17,048 nucleotides of DNA, from contig ONPH01000017.1 of the NCBI GenBank assembly GCA_900319655.1, positions 1-17,048 of the forward strand. The letters are read 5' to 3'. The notes beneath the pieces are model-generated. The model searched no databases, was not told the origin of the DNA, and worked only from the letters and a program-made list of their open reading frames with translations. This DNA is from an uncultured Eubacteriales bacterium (lineage in GTDB: Bacteria > Bacillota > Clostridia > Oscillospirales > Acutalibacteraceae). Each line of letters begins with the position of its first letter. Positions within the stretch are counted from its first letter, which is position 1. A program made the translations under genes and the position numbers. This document shows, in pieces, positions 1 to 7,238 of this stretch.

Positions 1-1
1 A

Positions 2-40
2 AACACACCGCAGATTAAGCGTCTTATTCCTTACAAATAA
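2..40 (+). CDS. rpmI: 50S ribosomal protein L35, C-terminal end only
   Basis: The frame starting at base 2 reads NTPQIKRLIPYK and then TAA. This matches the basic C-terminal tail of bacterial L35, which often ends in a Lys-Lys/Arg-Leu-x-Pro-Tyr-Lys type sequence. Its place 55 bases upstream of rplT is the standard infC-rpmI-rplT order, which supports the call. Only about 12 codons are visible; the rest lies left of the window. L35 is a small protein of the large ribosomal subunit. The call rests on position and a short match, so it is likely but not certain. Confidence 0.75.
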   Translation, partial: NTPQIKRLIPYK

Positions 41-41
41 T

Positions 42-65
42 TTTCGCTTAACTAATTTCGCTTAA
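42..65 (+). repeat. Short direct repeat (two copies of a 10-mer) in the rpmI-rplT gap
   Basis: TTTCGCTTAA occurs at 42-51 and again at 56-65, separated by CTAA, in the 55-base space between rpmI and rplT. No function is evident. It could be chance in AT-rich spacer, or the trace of a small duplication. It does not form a strong hairpin. Confidence 0.5.
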
Positions 66-81
66 TTCATTTCAAAATATC

Positions 82-87
82 GGAGGT
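82..87 (+). promoter_or_regulatory. Ribosome binding site of rplT
   Basis: A full GGAGGT Shine-Dalgarno sequence lies 8 bases before the ATG at 96. An overlapping out-of-frame ATG at 89 is too close to the site to be used and does not give an L20 sequence. Confidence 0.85.
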
Positions 88-95
88 AATGTATA

Positions 96-446
96 ATGGC
101 ACGAGTAAAAGGTGCGATGATGACTCGCAAGAGAAGAAAAAAAGTATTAAAGCTTGCCAAGGGTTACTGGGGTGCGAAATCCAAGCACTTTAAGATGGCT
201 AAACAGGCCGTAATGAAATCCGGCAACTACGCATATATTGGCCGTAAGCAGAGAAAGAGAGACTTCCGTCGTCTTTGGATTACACGTATTTCTGCGGCTT
301 GCAAGGCTAACGGCACAAACTATTCAACATTTATGAACGGTCTTAAGAAGGCTAACATCACTCTTAACCGTAAAATGCTTTCTGAAATCGCTATTTCAGA
401 TCCCGCTGCTTTCACAGCACTTGTTGAACAGGTTAAAAATGCTTAA
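96..446 (+). CDS. rplT: 50S ribosomal protein L20
   Basis: L20 binds 23S rRNA early in assembly of the large subunit, and in many bacteria it represses its own operon by binding the leader mRNA. The 116-residue product has the usual family length. It begins [16 protein letters not shown], the very basic N-terminal extension that threads into rRNA, followed by the conserved GYWGAKSK and the RRLWITRI segment of the globular C-terminal domain. The ATG at 96 is preceded by GGAGGT. It follows rpmI and is closed by an intrinsic terminator at 462-486, so it is the last gene of the ribosomal operon. Nothing is unusual in it. Confidence 0.98.
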   Translation: MARVKGAMMTRKRRKKVLKLAKGYWGAKSKHFKMAKQAVMKSGNYAYIGRKQRKRDFRRLWITRISAACKANGTNYSTFMNGLKKANITLNRKMLSEIAISDPAAFTALVEQVKNA

Positions 447-461
447 TATTTAATTGTATAG

Positions 462-486
462 GCGTTTGGGATTCCCAAACGCTTTT
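462..486 (+). terminator. Rho-independent terminator after rplT
   Basis: A perfect 9-bp inverted repeat, GCGTTTGGG (462-470) and CCCAAACGC (474-482), with a 3-base ATT loop is followed at once by TTTT (483-486). It starts 15 bases after the rplT stop. It should end most transcripts of the infC-rpmI-rplT operon. It lies between rplT and the downstream methyltransferase gene, so that gene needs either readthrough or a promoter in the short space that follows. Confidence 0.85.
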
Positions 487-516
487 ACTTGTATTACGGA
501 AATTACGGAGATTATA

Positions 517-1299
517 ATGCTTACACTTTCCAGCAAGGATAATATTAATATTAAAAATACCGTAAAATTATTAAACAATGCAAAGTTCAGGCGTAAAACA
601 GGACTTTTTGTCGCTGAGGGGTTGAGAGTTTGCTATGACGCGTTTTTAAGCGGAGCGGATATTGATACGGTCTTTGCAACTCAAGGCGCACTTGATAAAC
701 ATCCCGAAAAAATAGGGGAGCTGTGCGAAAAATCAGACAGGGCTTTTATCGTTACAAACGAGATTTTCAGCCATATCAGCGACACTCAAACTCCCCAGGG
801 CGTACTCTGTGTGATAAAAACACTTGACAAAGTCACTGAGTTTGATAAAATAAAGAATGGCGGAAAATTCATTGCGCTCGAAAATATACAGGATCCCAAC
901 AATCTCGGAACGGTACTGCGTACCGCCGAGGCGTTCGGCGTTTCTGCGGTCGTAGTGACCTCTGACTGCTGTGATATCTACAATCCCAAGGTTGTGCGCG
1001 GCAGTATGGGCGCGGTGTTCAGGCTTCCTTTTTATACCGTGAGCGGTATTGCTCAGTTTCTTTCGGAAAATCCTGATTTAACTTCTTATGCAGCTGTGGT
1101 TGATAAAGACGCAGAGCCGATTACTAATATCAGCTTTGCAAAATCTTCTGTTGCCGTTATCGGCAATGAGGGCAACGGTCTTACTGAAAGTGCCGTTAAC
1201 GCCTGCAATCATAAAATTACAATCCCTATGGGCGGAAAAGCCGAGTCGCTCAACGCCTCAGCCGCCGCTTCGATTATTATTTGGGAAATGGTAAAATGA
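517..1299 (+). CDS. TrmH/SpoU-family RNA 2'-O-methyltransferase
   Basis: This 260-residue protein is a SPOUT-class methyltransferase that uses S-adenosylmethionine to methylate a ribose 2'-OH, probably in 23S rRNA as in RlmB/TsnR relatives. The N-terminal ~110 residues form the substrate-binding domain. The trefoil-knot catalytic domain shows all three family motifs: motif 1 DPNNLGTVLRTAEAFG from residue 126 (with the Asn and Arg), motif 2 NPKVVRGSMGAVFRLP from residue 156, and motif 3 with GNEGNGL from residue 216 and SLNASAAASI near the C-terminus. I chose ATG 517 because ACGGAG lies 6 bases upstream. A longer in-frame TTG start at 454 would translate through the terminator hairpin and is unlikely. 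The 3' end overlaps dprA by four bases (ATGA). The exact target nucleotide cannot be read from sequence. Confidence 0.93.
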   Translation: MLTLSSKDNINIKNTVKLLNNAKFRRKTGLFVAEGLRVCYDAFLSGADIDTVFATQGALDKHPEKIGELCEKSDRAFIVTNEIFSHISDTQTPQGVLCVIKTLDKVTEFDKIKNGGKFIALENIQDPNNLGTVLRTAEAFGVSAVVVTSDCCDIYNPKVVRGSMGAVFRLPFYTVSGIAQFLSENPDLTSYAAVVDKDAEPITNISFAKSSVAVIGNEGNGLTESAVNACNHKITIPMGGKAESLNASAAASIIIWEMVK

Positions 1300-2441
1300 T
1301 TTCTAAAAACGCGCGATACTGGATTTGGATTACCTTAGCCTTAGGCTATAATACGGACAAAATCAATAAGCTTTATGAGCTGTACACCGACATCGCAGAG
1401 TTTTGCCTCGGCGGTGAAAAGGAGTGGCGCTTTTGCGGCGTGCTTTCTAACGGCGATATAAATAAGCTCAAGAGCATCAAAAAGAGTGAAGCCGATAAAA
1501 TTATGAAGCGCTGCGAGGAGCTCGGATATTCGATAGTATGTATCGACGATTCCGTTTATCCCGAGTGTCTGCGCAACATTTACGCTTCGCCTGCGGTTTT
1601 GTATGTGAGCGGTAATCTGCCCGATATTGACAACACGCTGTCTATCGGCATTGTCGGTACGCGCAGGGCGTCGAATTACGGCACTCACAACGCCTATAAA
1701 TTCGGCTACGCGCTCTCAAAGTGCGGCGTAATTACCGTGAGCGGAGGTGCGCTCGGCGTTGACTGCGCTTCTCACAGAGGTTCACTTGCCGCAAAGGGCA
1801 AGACTGTTTGTGTACTGGGCTGCGGTATAAACTATAATTATCTGCCCCAGAATAAGGATATGCGTGATGCTATCACAAATGACGGTGCGCTTATATCCGA
1901 ATATCCGCCCGACACTCCGCCGATAGGCTATCAGTTCCCTGCGAGGAACAGGATTATCGCGGCGCTGTCAAACGGCGTTTTGATAATTGAGTCGGGCATT
2001 AAGAGCGGTTCGCTGATTACTGCAAACTACGCTCTTGAAATGGGCAAGGAGCTTTTTGCTCTGCTCGGAAACAACAGCCCTCAAAATGAGGGCTCCAACG
2101 CGAGGATAAAAGAAGGCACGGCGATACCTGTAACCGATTTTATGGATATTTTGTCTGCCTTTGATAATATATATTTGAAGGATGGGTATAAAGAAATCGA
2201 CGAATTAAACTTTGCCGATATCGAGGAAATTCCCGTAAAAGGCATGGTTTATAAAAAGCCGTCAAATAATAACAAGGCGGATAAAACCGCCGAACCAGAA
2301 CAAAAGCCCGTACATAAGCCTGGTAATTGTGGAGTCACCTGCCAAAGCAAAGACTATAAAAAAGTATCTCGGCAAGGACTACGAGGTTGTTGCTTCAATG
2401 GGACACGTGAGAGATTTGCCCAAGGCAAGGCTCAGCGTTGA
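1296..2441 (+). CDS. dprA: DNA processing protein DprA, C-terminus abnormal
   Basis: DprA (Smf) binds incoming single-stranded DNA and loads RecA during transformation; it is also common in bacteria not known to be competent. The Rossmann-like core is intact. Residues from about 118 read GIVGTRRASNYG, then SGGALGVDCASHRG, GALISEYPP, FPARNRIIAALS and the IKSGSLITANYA segment, ending near GSNARIKEG. A Lys/Pro/Glu-rich linker follows. ATG 1296 overlaps the upstream stop (ATGA), so translation is probably coupled; an in-frame TTG at 1281 is less likely. The end is odd: from about base 2314 the frame runs into the first codons of topA in the wrong register and stops only at 2441, giving a ~40-residue tail unlike any DprA. 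The winged-helix domain many DprA proteins carry after such a linker is absent. The gene is probably truncated in this sequence. Confidence 0.88.
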   Translation: MISKNARYWIWITLALGYNTDKINKLYELYTDIAEFCLGGEKEWRFCGVLSNGDINKLKSIKKSEADKIMKRCEELGYSIVCIDDSVYPECLRNIYASPAVLYVSGNLPDIDNTLSIGIVGTRRASNYGTHNAYKFGYALSKCGVITVSGGALGVDCASHRGSLAAKGKTVCVLGCGINYNYLPQNKDMRDAITNDGALISEYPPDTPPIGYQFPARNRIIAALSNGVLIIESGIKSGSLITANYALEMGKELFALLGNNSPQNEGSNARIKEGTAIPVTDFMDILSAFDNIYLKDGYKEIDELNFADIEEIPVKGMVYKKPSNNNKADKTAEPEQKPVHKPGNCGVTCQSKDYKKVSRQGLRGCCFNGTRERFAQGKAQR

Positions 2442-3681
2442 CATCAAAAACAACTTTGCACCGAAATACGATATTATTAAAGGAAAAGAAAAGCTCGTTA
2501 AGGAGCTTAAATCTCTCGCTGAGAACAGCGATAACGTTTACCTCGCAACCGACCCCGATCGCGAGGGTGAAGCTATTTCATGGCACTTGGCATATATTCT
2601 CGGACTTCCCAATGACTATTGCAGACGCGTTGAGTTTAACGAGATTACAAAGTCCGGCGTGCAGAACGGAATGTCAAATCCACGCGCAATCAATACCGAC
2701 CTTGTAAACGCTCAGCAGGCAAGGCGTATTCTCGACCGCCTTGTGGGTTACAAATTAAGTCCGTTTATCTCGCAGAAAATCCGCAGAGGACTTTCCGCAG
2801 GACGAGTTCAGTCGGTAGCTCTGAGAATTATTGTTGACAGAGAGAACGAAATCAGAAAGTTCAAGCCCGAGGAATACTGGACGGTTGACGCTAAGTTTAT
2901 CCCCAAGGGCAGCAGAAAAGCCTTTTCGGCTTCGCTGTATTCCGATAAAAACGGAAAGATTAAAATTCAAAACGCCGAACAGGCTGATAAAATAGAAGCT
3001 GATTTAGAAGGCGCGGATTATGTTGTTACCAAGGTTAAGCACGGTACGCGCAAAAAATCTCCCGCACCGCCGTTTATCACTTCAACATTACAGCAGGAGG
3101 CTTCAAGAAAGCTTGGCTTCCAGTCGCGCCGTACAATGAAGGTTGCTCAGGAGCTGTACGAGGGCGTTGACATCGAGGGTATGGGCGCAACCGGTCTTAT
3201 AACCTATATGAGAACCGACTCACTCAGAATTTCAAACGTAGCCATTGACGAGGTTACAAAGTACATCGAACAGGCTTACGGCAGCGAGTATTTGCCTGCA
3301 AAGCCGAGATTTTTTAAGTCGCGTAAAAACGCTCAGGACGGTCACGAAGCTATCAGACCTTCAATGCCGAGCCTTGAGCCAGACAAGATAAAGTCGAGTC
3401 TTACGCTTGACCAGTATAAGCTCTACAAGCTGATTTGGAGCCGCTTTACCGCTTCCCAAATGGCTGAGTGCGTTCAAAAGACCACTCAGGCAGACATCGA
3501 AGCAAACGGATACACCTTTAAGGCTTCGGGCTATTATGTGTCTTTCCCGGGCTTTACCGCTCTTTATGTTGAGGGTAAGGACGAGGCAGAGGAGAAGTCC
3601 TCGCAGCTTCCCGAGCTTGAAAAGGATATGCCGGTAAGGCTTAAGGAAAGCCAAAACCCTTGTTCCGACCGAGCTCGGTGA
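2329..3681 (+). CDS. topA: DNA topoisomerase I, N-terminal part (gene broken)
   Basis: Type IA topoisomerase relaxes negative supercoils through a transient 5'-phosphotyrosine. The homologous frame is recognisable from CTG 2320, which reads LVIVESPAKAKTIKKYLGK; GTG 2329 is the first conventional start but cuts into this conserved segment. Visible parts are the TOPRIM domain with its ATDPDREGEAISWHL metal-binding motif, then RILDRLVGYKLSPFI and RRGLSAGRVQSVALR. The active-site segment GLITYMRTDS has its catalytic Tyr at about residue 293 counted from 2329. The frame is normal to about residue 440 (LPELEKDMPVRLKE), then gives a short foreign tail and stops at 3681. The family continues here with an HFTQPPxRYTEA...GIGRPSTYAPT block, which is missing. 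No in-frame ATG or Shine-Dalgarno sequence precedes the conserved start. See the entry at 3653-4252 for the remainder. Confidence 0.85.
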   Translation: MESPAKAKTIKKYLGKDYEVVASMGHVRDLPKARLSVDIKNNFAPKYDIIKGKEKLVKELKSLAENSDNVYLATDPDREGEAISWHLAYILGLPNDYCRRVEFNEITKSGVQNGMSNPRAINTDLVNAQQARRILDRLVGYKLSPFISQKIRRGLSAGRVQSVALRIIVDRENEIRKFKPEEYWTVDAKFIPKGSRKAFSASLYSDKNGKIKIQNAEQADKIEADLEGADYVVTKVKHGTRKKSPAPPFITSTLQQEASRKLGFQSRRTMKVAQELYEGVDIEGMGATGLITYMRTDSLRISNVAIDEVTKYIEQAYGSEYLPAKPRFFKSRKNAQDGHEAIRPSMPSLEPDKIKSSLTLDQYKLYKLIWSRFTASQMAECVQKTTQADIEANGYTFKASGYYVSFPGFTALYVEGKDEAEEKSSQLPELEKDMPVRLKESQNPCSDRAR

Positions 3682-4252
3682 GGTTATAACAAAGCTGCTC
3701 AAGGAGCGTTTCCCGAACATCGTAAACGTCAAGTTCACCGCCGAAATGGAGGAGGAGCTTGACAGCGTTGAAAACGGCGACGTTAACTGGGATGAGCTTT
3801 TGGCTGAATTCTACTCCGACTTTGAGCAAACTCTTAAGGATGCAAAAGCGGAAATGGAAGGCGTTAAGCTGAAGCTCAAAGAGGACGAAACCGATATTGT
3901 CTGCGAAAAGTGCGGACGTAAAATGGTTGTTAAGGTCGGCAGATACGGAAAGTTTATCGCTTGTCCGGGATACCCCGACTGTAAGAATATTAAGAAATAC
4001 GTTGAAAAAACAGGTACAGTTTGCCCCAAGTGCGGCGGAGATATCATTGTGAAGCACACAAAGACCAAGAGGATTTTCTACGGCTGTTCAAATTATCCCG
4101 AGTGCGATTTCGTAAGCTGGAACGAGCCGACCAATGAGAAATGTCCTCAGTGCGGAGAGGTGCTCTACAAAAAGAAGGGCAAAAAGCCCACATTGTTCTG
4201 CGCAAAAGAGGGCTGCGGCTATACCAAAACTCAAAAAACGGAAGATAAGTAA
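3653..4252 (+). CDS. topA: DNA topoisomerase I, C-terminal part (frame-shifted fragment)
   Basis: In a different frame from the N-terminal part, sequence from 3653 reads KTLVPTELGEVITKLLKERF, the known continuation of TopA after the RPSTY region. The rest ends with three C4 zinc ribbons: CEKCGR...CPGYPDC, CPKCGG...CSNYPEC and CPQCGE...CAKEGCGY. These bind single-stranded DNA in topoisomerase I. The first internal ATG is 3746, without a good ribosome binding site, so independent translation is doubtful. The two parts add to about 640 residues against roughly 690 in B. subtilis TopA, so about 50 residues are lost at the join. The stop overlaps trmFO by one base (TAATG). The order topA-trmFO matches that of B. 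subtilis. Confidence 0.82.
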   Translation, partial: KTLVPTELGEVITKLLKERFPNIVNVKFTAEMEEELDSVENGDVNWDELLAEFYSDFEQTLKDAKAEMEGVKLKLKEDETDIVCEKCGRKMVVKVGRYGKFIACPGYPDCKNIKKYVEKTGTVCPKCGGDIIVKHTKTKRIFYGCSNYPECDFVSWNEPTNEKCPQCGEVLYKKKGKKPTLFCAKEGCGYTKTQKTEDK

Positions 4253-5565
4253 TGTATATTAATGTTATAGGCGCAGGTCTTGCAGGCTGCGAGGCGGCAA
4301 TGCAGATTGCCAAACGCGGCTATGAGGTTCATCTTTATGAAATGAAGCCGAAAAAGAAAACCCCTGCGCATAAATCCGACCTGTTCGGAGAGCTCGTCTG
4401 CTCCAATTCGCTGAAGGCTAAAAGGCTCGAAAGCGCCGCCGGTCTGCTTAAGGAAGAAATGCGCGTCCTCGGTTCATTCTTAATGGAATGTGCCGACAAG
4501 TGCGCTGTACCTGCAGGCGGAGCCTTGGCGGTTGACAGAGAGATTTTTGCCGGACTTGTCACCGACGGAATTAACGCAGAACCGAATATTAAGGTTTACA
4601 GCGAGGAGCTTACAGAAATCCCTGACGACGCGATTACGATTGTCGCGACAGGACCGCTGACCTCCGACGGACTTGCTAAGGATATAGAAAAGCACTTTGG
4701 CGGTTCGCTGTCATTCTTTGACGCTGCCGCTCCGATTGTCACCGCGGAGAGCGTTGATATGGAGTACGCGTTTACAGCCTCGCGATATGACCGCGGAGGC
4801 GACGACGATTATATCAACTGTCCGATGAACAAAGAGGAGTACGAGAACTTTTATAACGAGCTTGTCTCGGCAGAACGTGCGCCGCTCCACGACTTTGACG
4901 TAAATAATCCAAAGGTTTACGAGGGGTGTATGCCCGTTGAGGTTATGGCTCAGCGCGGAGAGGGTACTTTGAGATTTGGCCCTATGAAGCCCGTAGGCTT
5001 GGTTAACCCAAAGACAGGTCACAGACCGTGGGCGGTATTGCAACTCAGAAAAGAAAACTCGGCAGGTACAATGTACAACCTTGTCGGCTTCCAGACAAAT
5101 CTGAAATTTCCGGAGCAGAAGCGTGTATTTTCTCTTATTCCGGCACTTCACAAGGCTGACTTTGTACGCTACGGTGTAATGCACCGCAACACGTTTATTT
5201 GCTCGCCTAAGATTTTGAACTCTGATTTTTCTGTAAAAGAAAATAACAGGTTATTTTTTGCAGGGCAAATCACAGGCGTAGAAGGCTATATGGAGAGCGC
5301 TTCCGCAGGAATAATGGCAGGAATTAACGCTTGCAGAGTATTAGAGGGCAAATCAACGCTTACTCTGCCGAACGATACTATGATTGGAGCGCTGTCGTTG
5401 TATATTTCCGATCCTACGGTTAAGAAGTTTCAGCCGATGGGCGCAAACTTCGGTGTACTGCCTGAGCTTGAAAACAGACCGAGAGATAAAAAAGAGAGGG
5501 GCGCGGCATACTCCCAAAGAGCGCTTGACTCGCTTAATAAATATTTAAGGGATATTGGTGAATGA
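4252..5565 (+). CDS. trmFO: Methylenetetrahydrofolate-tRNA-(uracil-5-)-methyltransferase TrmFO
   Basis: TrmFO makes 5-methyluridine at position 54 of the tRNA T-loop, taking carbon from 5,10-methylenetetrahydrofolate and electrons from FAD and NAD(P)H. The 437-residue product has the family's usual length. It opens with the FAD-binding GAGLAG at residues 7-12. The two functionally important cysteines are visible: Cys50 in CSNSLKAKRLESAAGLLKEE and Cys226 in YEGCMPVEVMAQRG. Further family segments are GLVNPKTGHRPWAVLQLR, FAGQITGVEGYMESASAG and the C-terminal FGVLPELE. ATG 4252 shares its A with the topA stop, so translation is likely coupled to the topA 3' end. The gene itself looks intact. Confidence 0.97.
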   Translation: MYINVIGAGLAGCEAAMQIAKRGYEVHLYEMKPKKKTPAHKSDLFGELVCSNSLKAKRLESAAGLLKEEMRVLGSFLMECADKCAVPAGGALAVDREIFAGLVTDGINAEPNIKVYSEELTEIPDDAITIVATGPLTSDGLAKDIEKHFGGSLSFFDAAAPIVTAESVDMEYAFTASRYDRGGDDDYINCPMNKEEYENFYNELVSAERAPLHDFDVNNPKVYEGCMPVEVMAQRGEGTLRFGPMKPVGLVNPKTGHRPWAVLQLRKENSAGTMYNLVGFQTNLKFPEQKRVFSLIPALHKADFVRYGVMHRNTFICSPKILNSDFSVKENNRLFFAGQITGVEGYMESASAGIMAGINACRVLEGKSTLTLPNDTMIGALSLYISDPTVKKFQPMGANFGVLPELENRPRDKKERGAAYSQRALDSLNKYLRDIGE

Positions 5566-5566
5566 T

Positions 5567-6547
5567 ATGAAAATTATTGTAGACGCCTTTGGCGGCGACA
5601 ACGCACCGCTTGAAATCATCAAGGGCTGCGAGAAGTCTGTTCGGGAGCTCGGCGCAAATATCATTCTTACGGGTAACGAAAAAATTATCCGCGAGACTGC
5701 CGAAAAAAACAGCATTTCTTTGGATAATATCGAGATTGAGGATTGCAGCGAGGTTATCACTATGGACGATAAAGCCGACGCGGTTCTCAAAACAAAAAAG
5801 GACAGCTCAATGGCTGTCGGCTTAAGACTGCTTAACGAGGGCAGGGGAGATGCGTTTATCAGCGCAGGCAACAGCGGAGCGCTGTGCGTCGGCGCGACAA
5901 TCGCGGTTAAAAGAATTAAGGGTATCAAACGCCCTGCGTTTGCTCCTGTTCTTCCTTCATCAACCGGCTTTTTTATGATTCTCGACGGCGGAGCAAATGT
6001 TGACTGCCGTCCCGAAATGCTCTACCAGTTTGCGGTTATGGGCTCGGTATATATGGAAAAGGTTATGAAGATTAAGTCGCCCAGAGTTGCGCTTGCCAAT
6101 GTCGGCACCGAGGAGCACAAGGGTAACGAGCTTTATCAGGAGACCTACAAGCTCCTAAAGGAAAGTCCGCTCAACTTTATCGGTAATGTTGAGGGAAGGG
6201 ATATTCCCGAGGGCGTTTGCGATGTTGTAGTATGCGACGGCTTTACCGGCAACCTTATTCTAAAAACCTACGAGGGCGTTGCAATTACCCTTATGAAGAA
6301 GATGAAGCATATGTTTGCGGACAGCGTAAAGGGTAAGCTCGCGGCTGCGCTTGTTATGAAGGACTTAAAAGAGCTTAAAACCAAGTTTAACTACAACGCC
6401 TATGGCGGAGCGCCTATTTTGGGCTGTTCGAAGCCTGTATTTAAGGCTCACGGCGACTCAAAGGCAGTTACGTTGATGAACGCCGTTAAGCTTTCTATGG
6501 AATACGTAGAGGCTGAGGCGATTAAAGAAATATCATCCTCACTGTAA
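5567..6547 (+). CDS. plsX: Phosphate acyltransferase PlsX
   Basis: PlsX converts acyl-ACP and phosphate to acyl-phosphate, the donor used by PlsY for glycerol-3-phosphate acylation at the start of phospholipid synthesis. The 326-residue protein begins MKIIVDAFGGDNAPLEI, the family hallmark (usually MGGDNAP), and contains SAGNSGALCVGATI, LDGGANVDCRPEM, NVGTEEHKGN and CDGFTGNLILKTYEG. ATG 5567 is preferred over an in-frame TTG at 5555 because it gives the conserved N-terminus. The gene follows trmFO with one base between stop and start. In many Firmicutes plsX is followed by fabD or acpP; here rnc comes next and no acyl carrier protein gene is present. Confidence 0.97.
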   Translation: MKIIVDAFGGDNAPLEIIKGCEKSVRELGANIILTGNEKIIRETAEKNSISLDNIEIEDCSEVITMDDKADAVLKTKKDSSMAVGLRLLNEGRGDAFISAGNSGALCVGATIAVKRIKGIKRPAFAPVLPSSTGFFMILDGGANVDCRPEMLYQFAVMGSVYMEKVMKIKSPRVALANVGTEEHKGNELYQETYKLLKESPLNFIGNVEGRDIPEGVCDVVVCDGFTGNLILKTYEGVAITLMKKMKHMFADSVKGKLAAALVMKDLKELKTKFNYNAYGGAPILGCSKPVFKAHGDSKAVTLMNAVKLSMEYVEAEAIKEISSSL

Positions 6548-6560
6548 ACGGAGATATAAA

Positions 6561-7238
6561 ATGACAGAATTAGAAGCAAAAATCGGTTACCGGTTTAGAA
6601 ATATTGAGCTTATGAACGAGGCGCTTACTCATTCGAGCTACGCCAACGAGCATAAGGCTCAGCATGTTAAATATAATGAACGTCTGGAGTTTTTGGGCGA
6701 CGCGGTTTTGTCGATTGTAGTCAGTGACTACATCTTTCAGAACTGTCCCGACTTACCCGAGGGCGGTCTCACAAAGCTGAGAGCCTCGCTTGTCTGCGAA
6801 AAGTCACTCTATGAGTTTGCAAAGCAGATTGATTTGGGCAAGTACCTTGTTCTCAGCAAGGGTGAGCGCAACAACGGCGGAGCGGAAAGACCGTCAATCC
6901 TTTCAGATGCGTTCGAGGCGTTAATCGCCGCAATTTATATTGACGGCGGAATTCAGCCTGCTTCTATGCACATTCTGAGCTTTGTAATCCCTGCGATTAA
7001 GAACCAGAAAAAACAGCGCGTTAAGGATTACAAAACCACCTTGCAGGAAATCGTACAGCAAAATCCCGGCGAAAAGCTGCAATACGTTCTTGTTGACGAG
7101 AGCGGCCCCGACCACAACAAGCACTTTGTTGTAGAGGTTCACCTTAACAGCAATGTTATAGGCAAGGGCGGCGGAAAAAGTAAAAAAGAGGCTGAACAGC
7201 AGGCGGCAAGAGAAGCCTTGGAGCTGATGGGTTATTAA
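6561..7238 (+). CDS. rnc: Ribonuclease III
   Basis: RNase III cleaves double-stranded RNA, processing the 30S pre-rRNA and regulating some mRNAs. The 225-residue product has the standard two-domain layout. The catalytic domain contains the signature ERLEFLGDAVL at residues 40-50, with Asp47 a metal ligand, and the second acidic pair Asp116/Glu119 in SDAFEALIAAIYIDGG. From about residue 155 a double-stranded RNA-binding domain follows, ending in GKGGGKSKKEAEQQAAREAL. ATG 6561 follows CGGAG by a short spacer. The end of the gene carries the likely ribosome binding site and start region of the next gene, which overlaps it. The rnc-(radical SAM)-smc-ftsY order is common in Clostridia. Confidence 0.97.
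   Translation: MTELEAKIGYRFRNIELMNEALTHSSYANEHKAQHVKYNERLEFLGDAVLSIVVSDYIFQNCPDLPEGGLTKLRASLVCEKSLYEFAKQIDLGKYLVLSKGERNNGGAERPSILSDAFEALIAAIYIDGGIQPASMHILSFVIPAIKNQKKQRVKDYKTTLQEIVQQNPGEKLQYVLVDESGPDHNKHFVVEVHLNSNVIGKGGGKSKKEAEQQAAREALELMGY
7220..7223 (+). promoter_or_regulatory. Probable ribosome binding site supporting an ATT start
   Basis: GGAG inside the last codons of rnc lies 10 bases before ATT 7234. This is a usable spacing on the long side, and it is the only Shine-Dalgarno-like sequence near the expected start of the radical SAM gene. Confidence 0.45.

Noticed and set aside
454..516. Upstream TTG start extending the methyltransferase by 21 residues
   Set aside because: It would translate through the terminator hairpin and adds residues unlike the family. 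ATG 517 has ACGGAG at good spacing.
2076..2094. 8-bp perfect hairpin (AGCCCTCA/TGAGGGCT, 3-base loop) in dprA
   Set aside because: It sits inside well-conserved DprA coding sequence (the GSNARIKEG region) and has no T-run, so it is probably a coincidence of codons rather than a terminator.
3641..3681. Programmed ribosomal frameshift in topA
   Set aside because: A frameshift would keep all residues of the protein, but a conserved block of about 50 residues is absent on both sides of the shift. A deletion explains it better.
3641..4057. Minus-strand open frames opposite the topA 3' part
   Set aside because: They are antisense to the TopA zinc-ribbon region. Their openness follows from the Lys/Glu-rich topA codons.
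4711..5184. Minus-strand open frame of 157 codons opposite trmFO
   Set aside because: It overlaps the conserved TrmFO region including Cys226, and its product resembles no family I know. It is a shadow frame.
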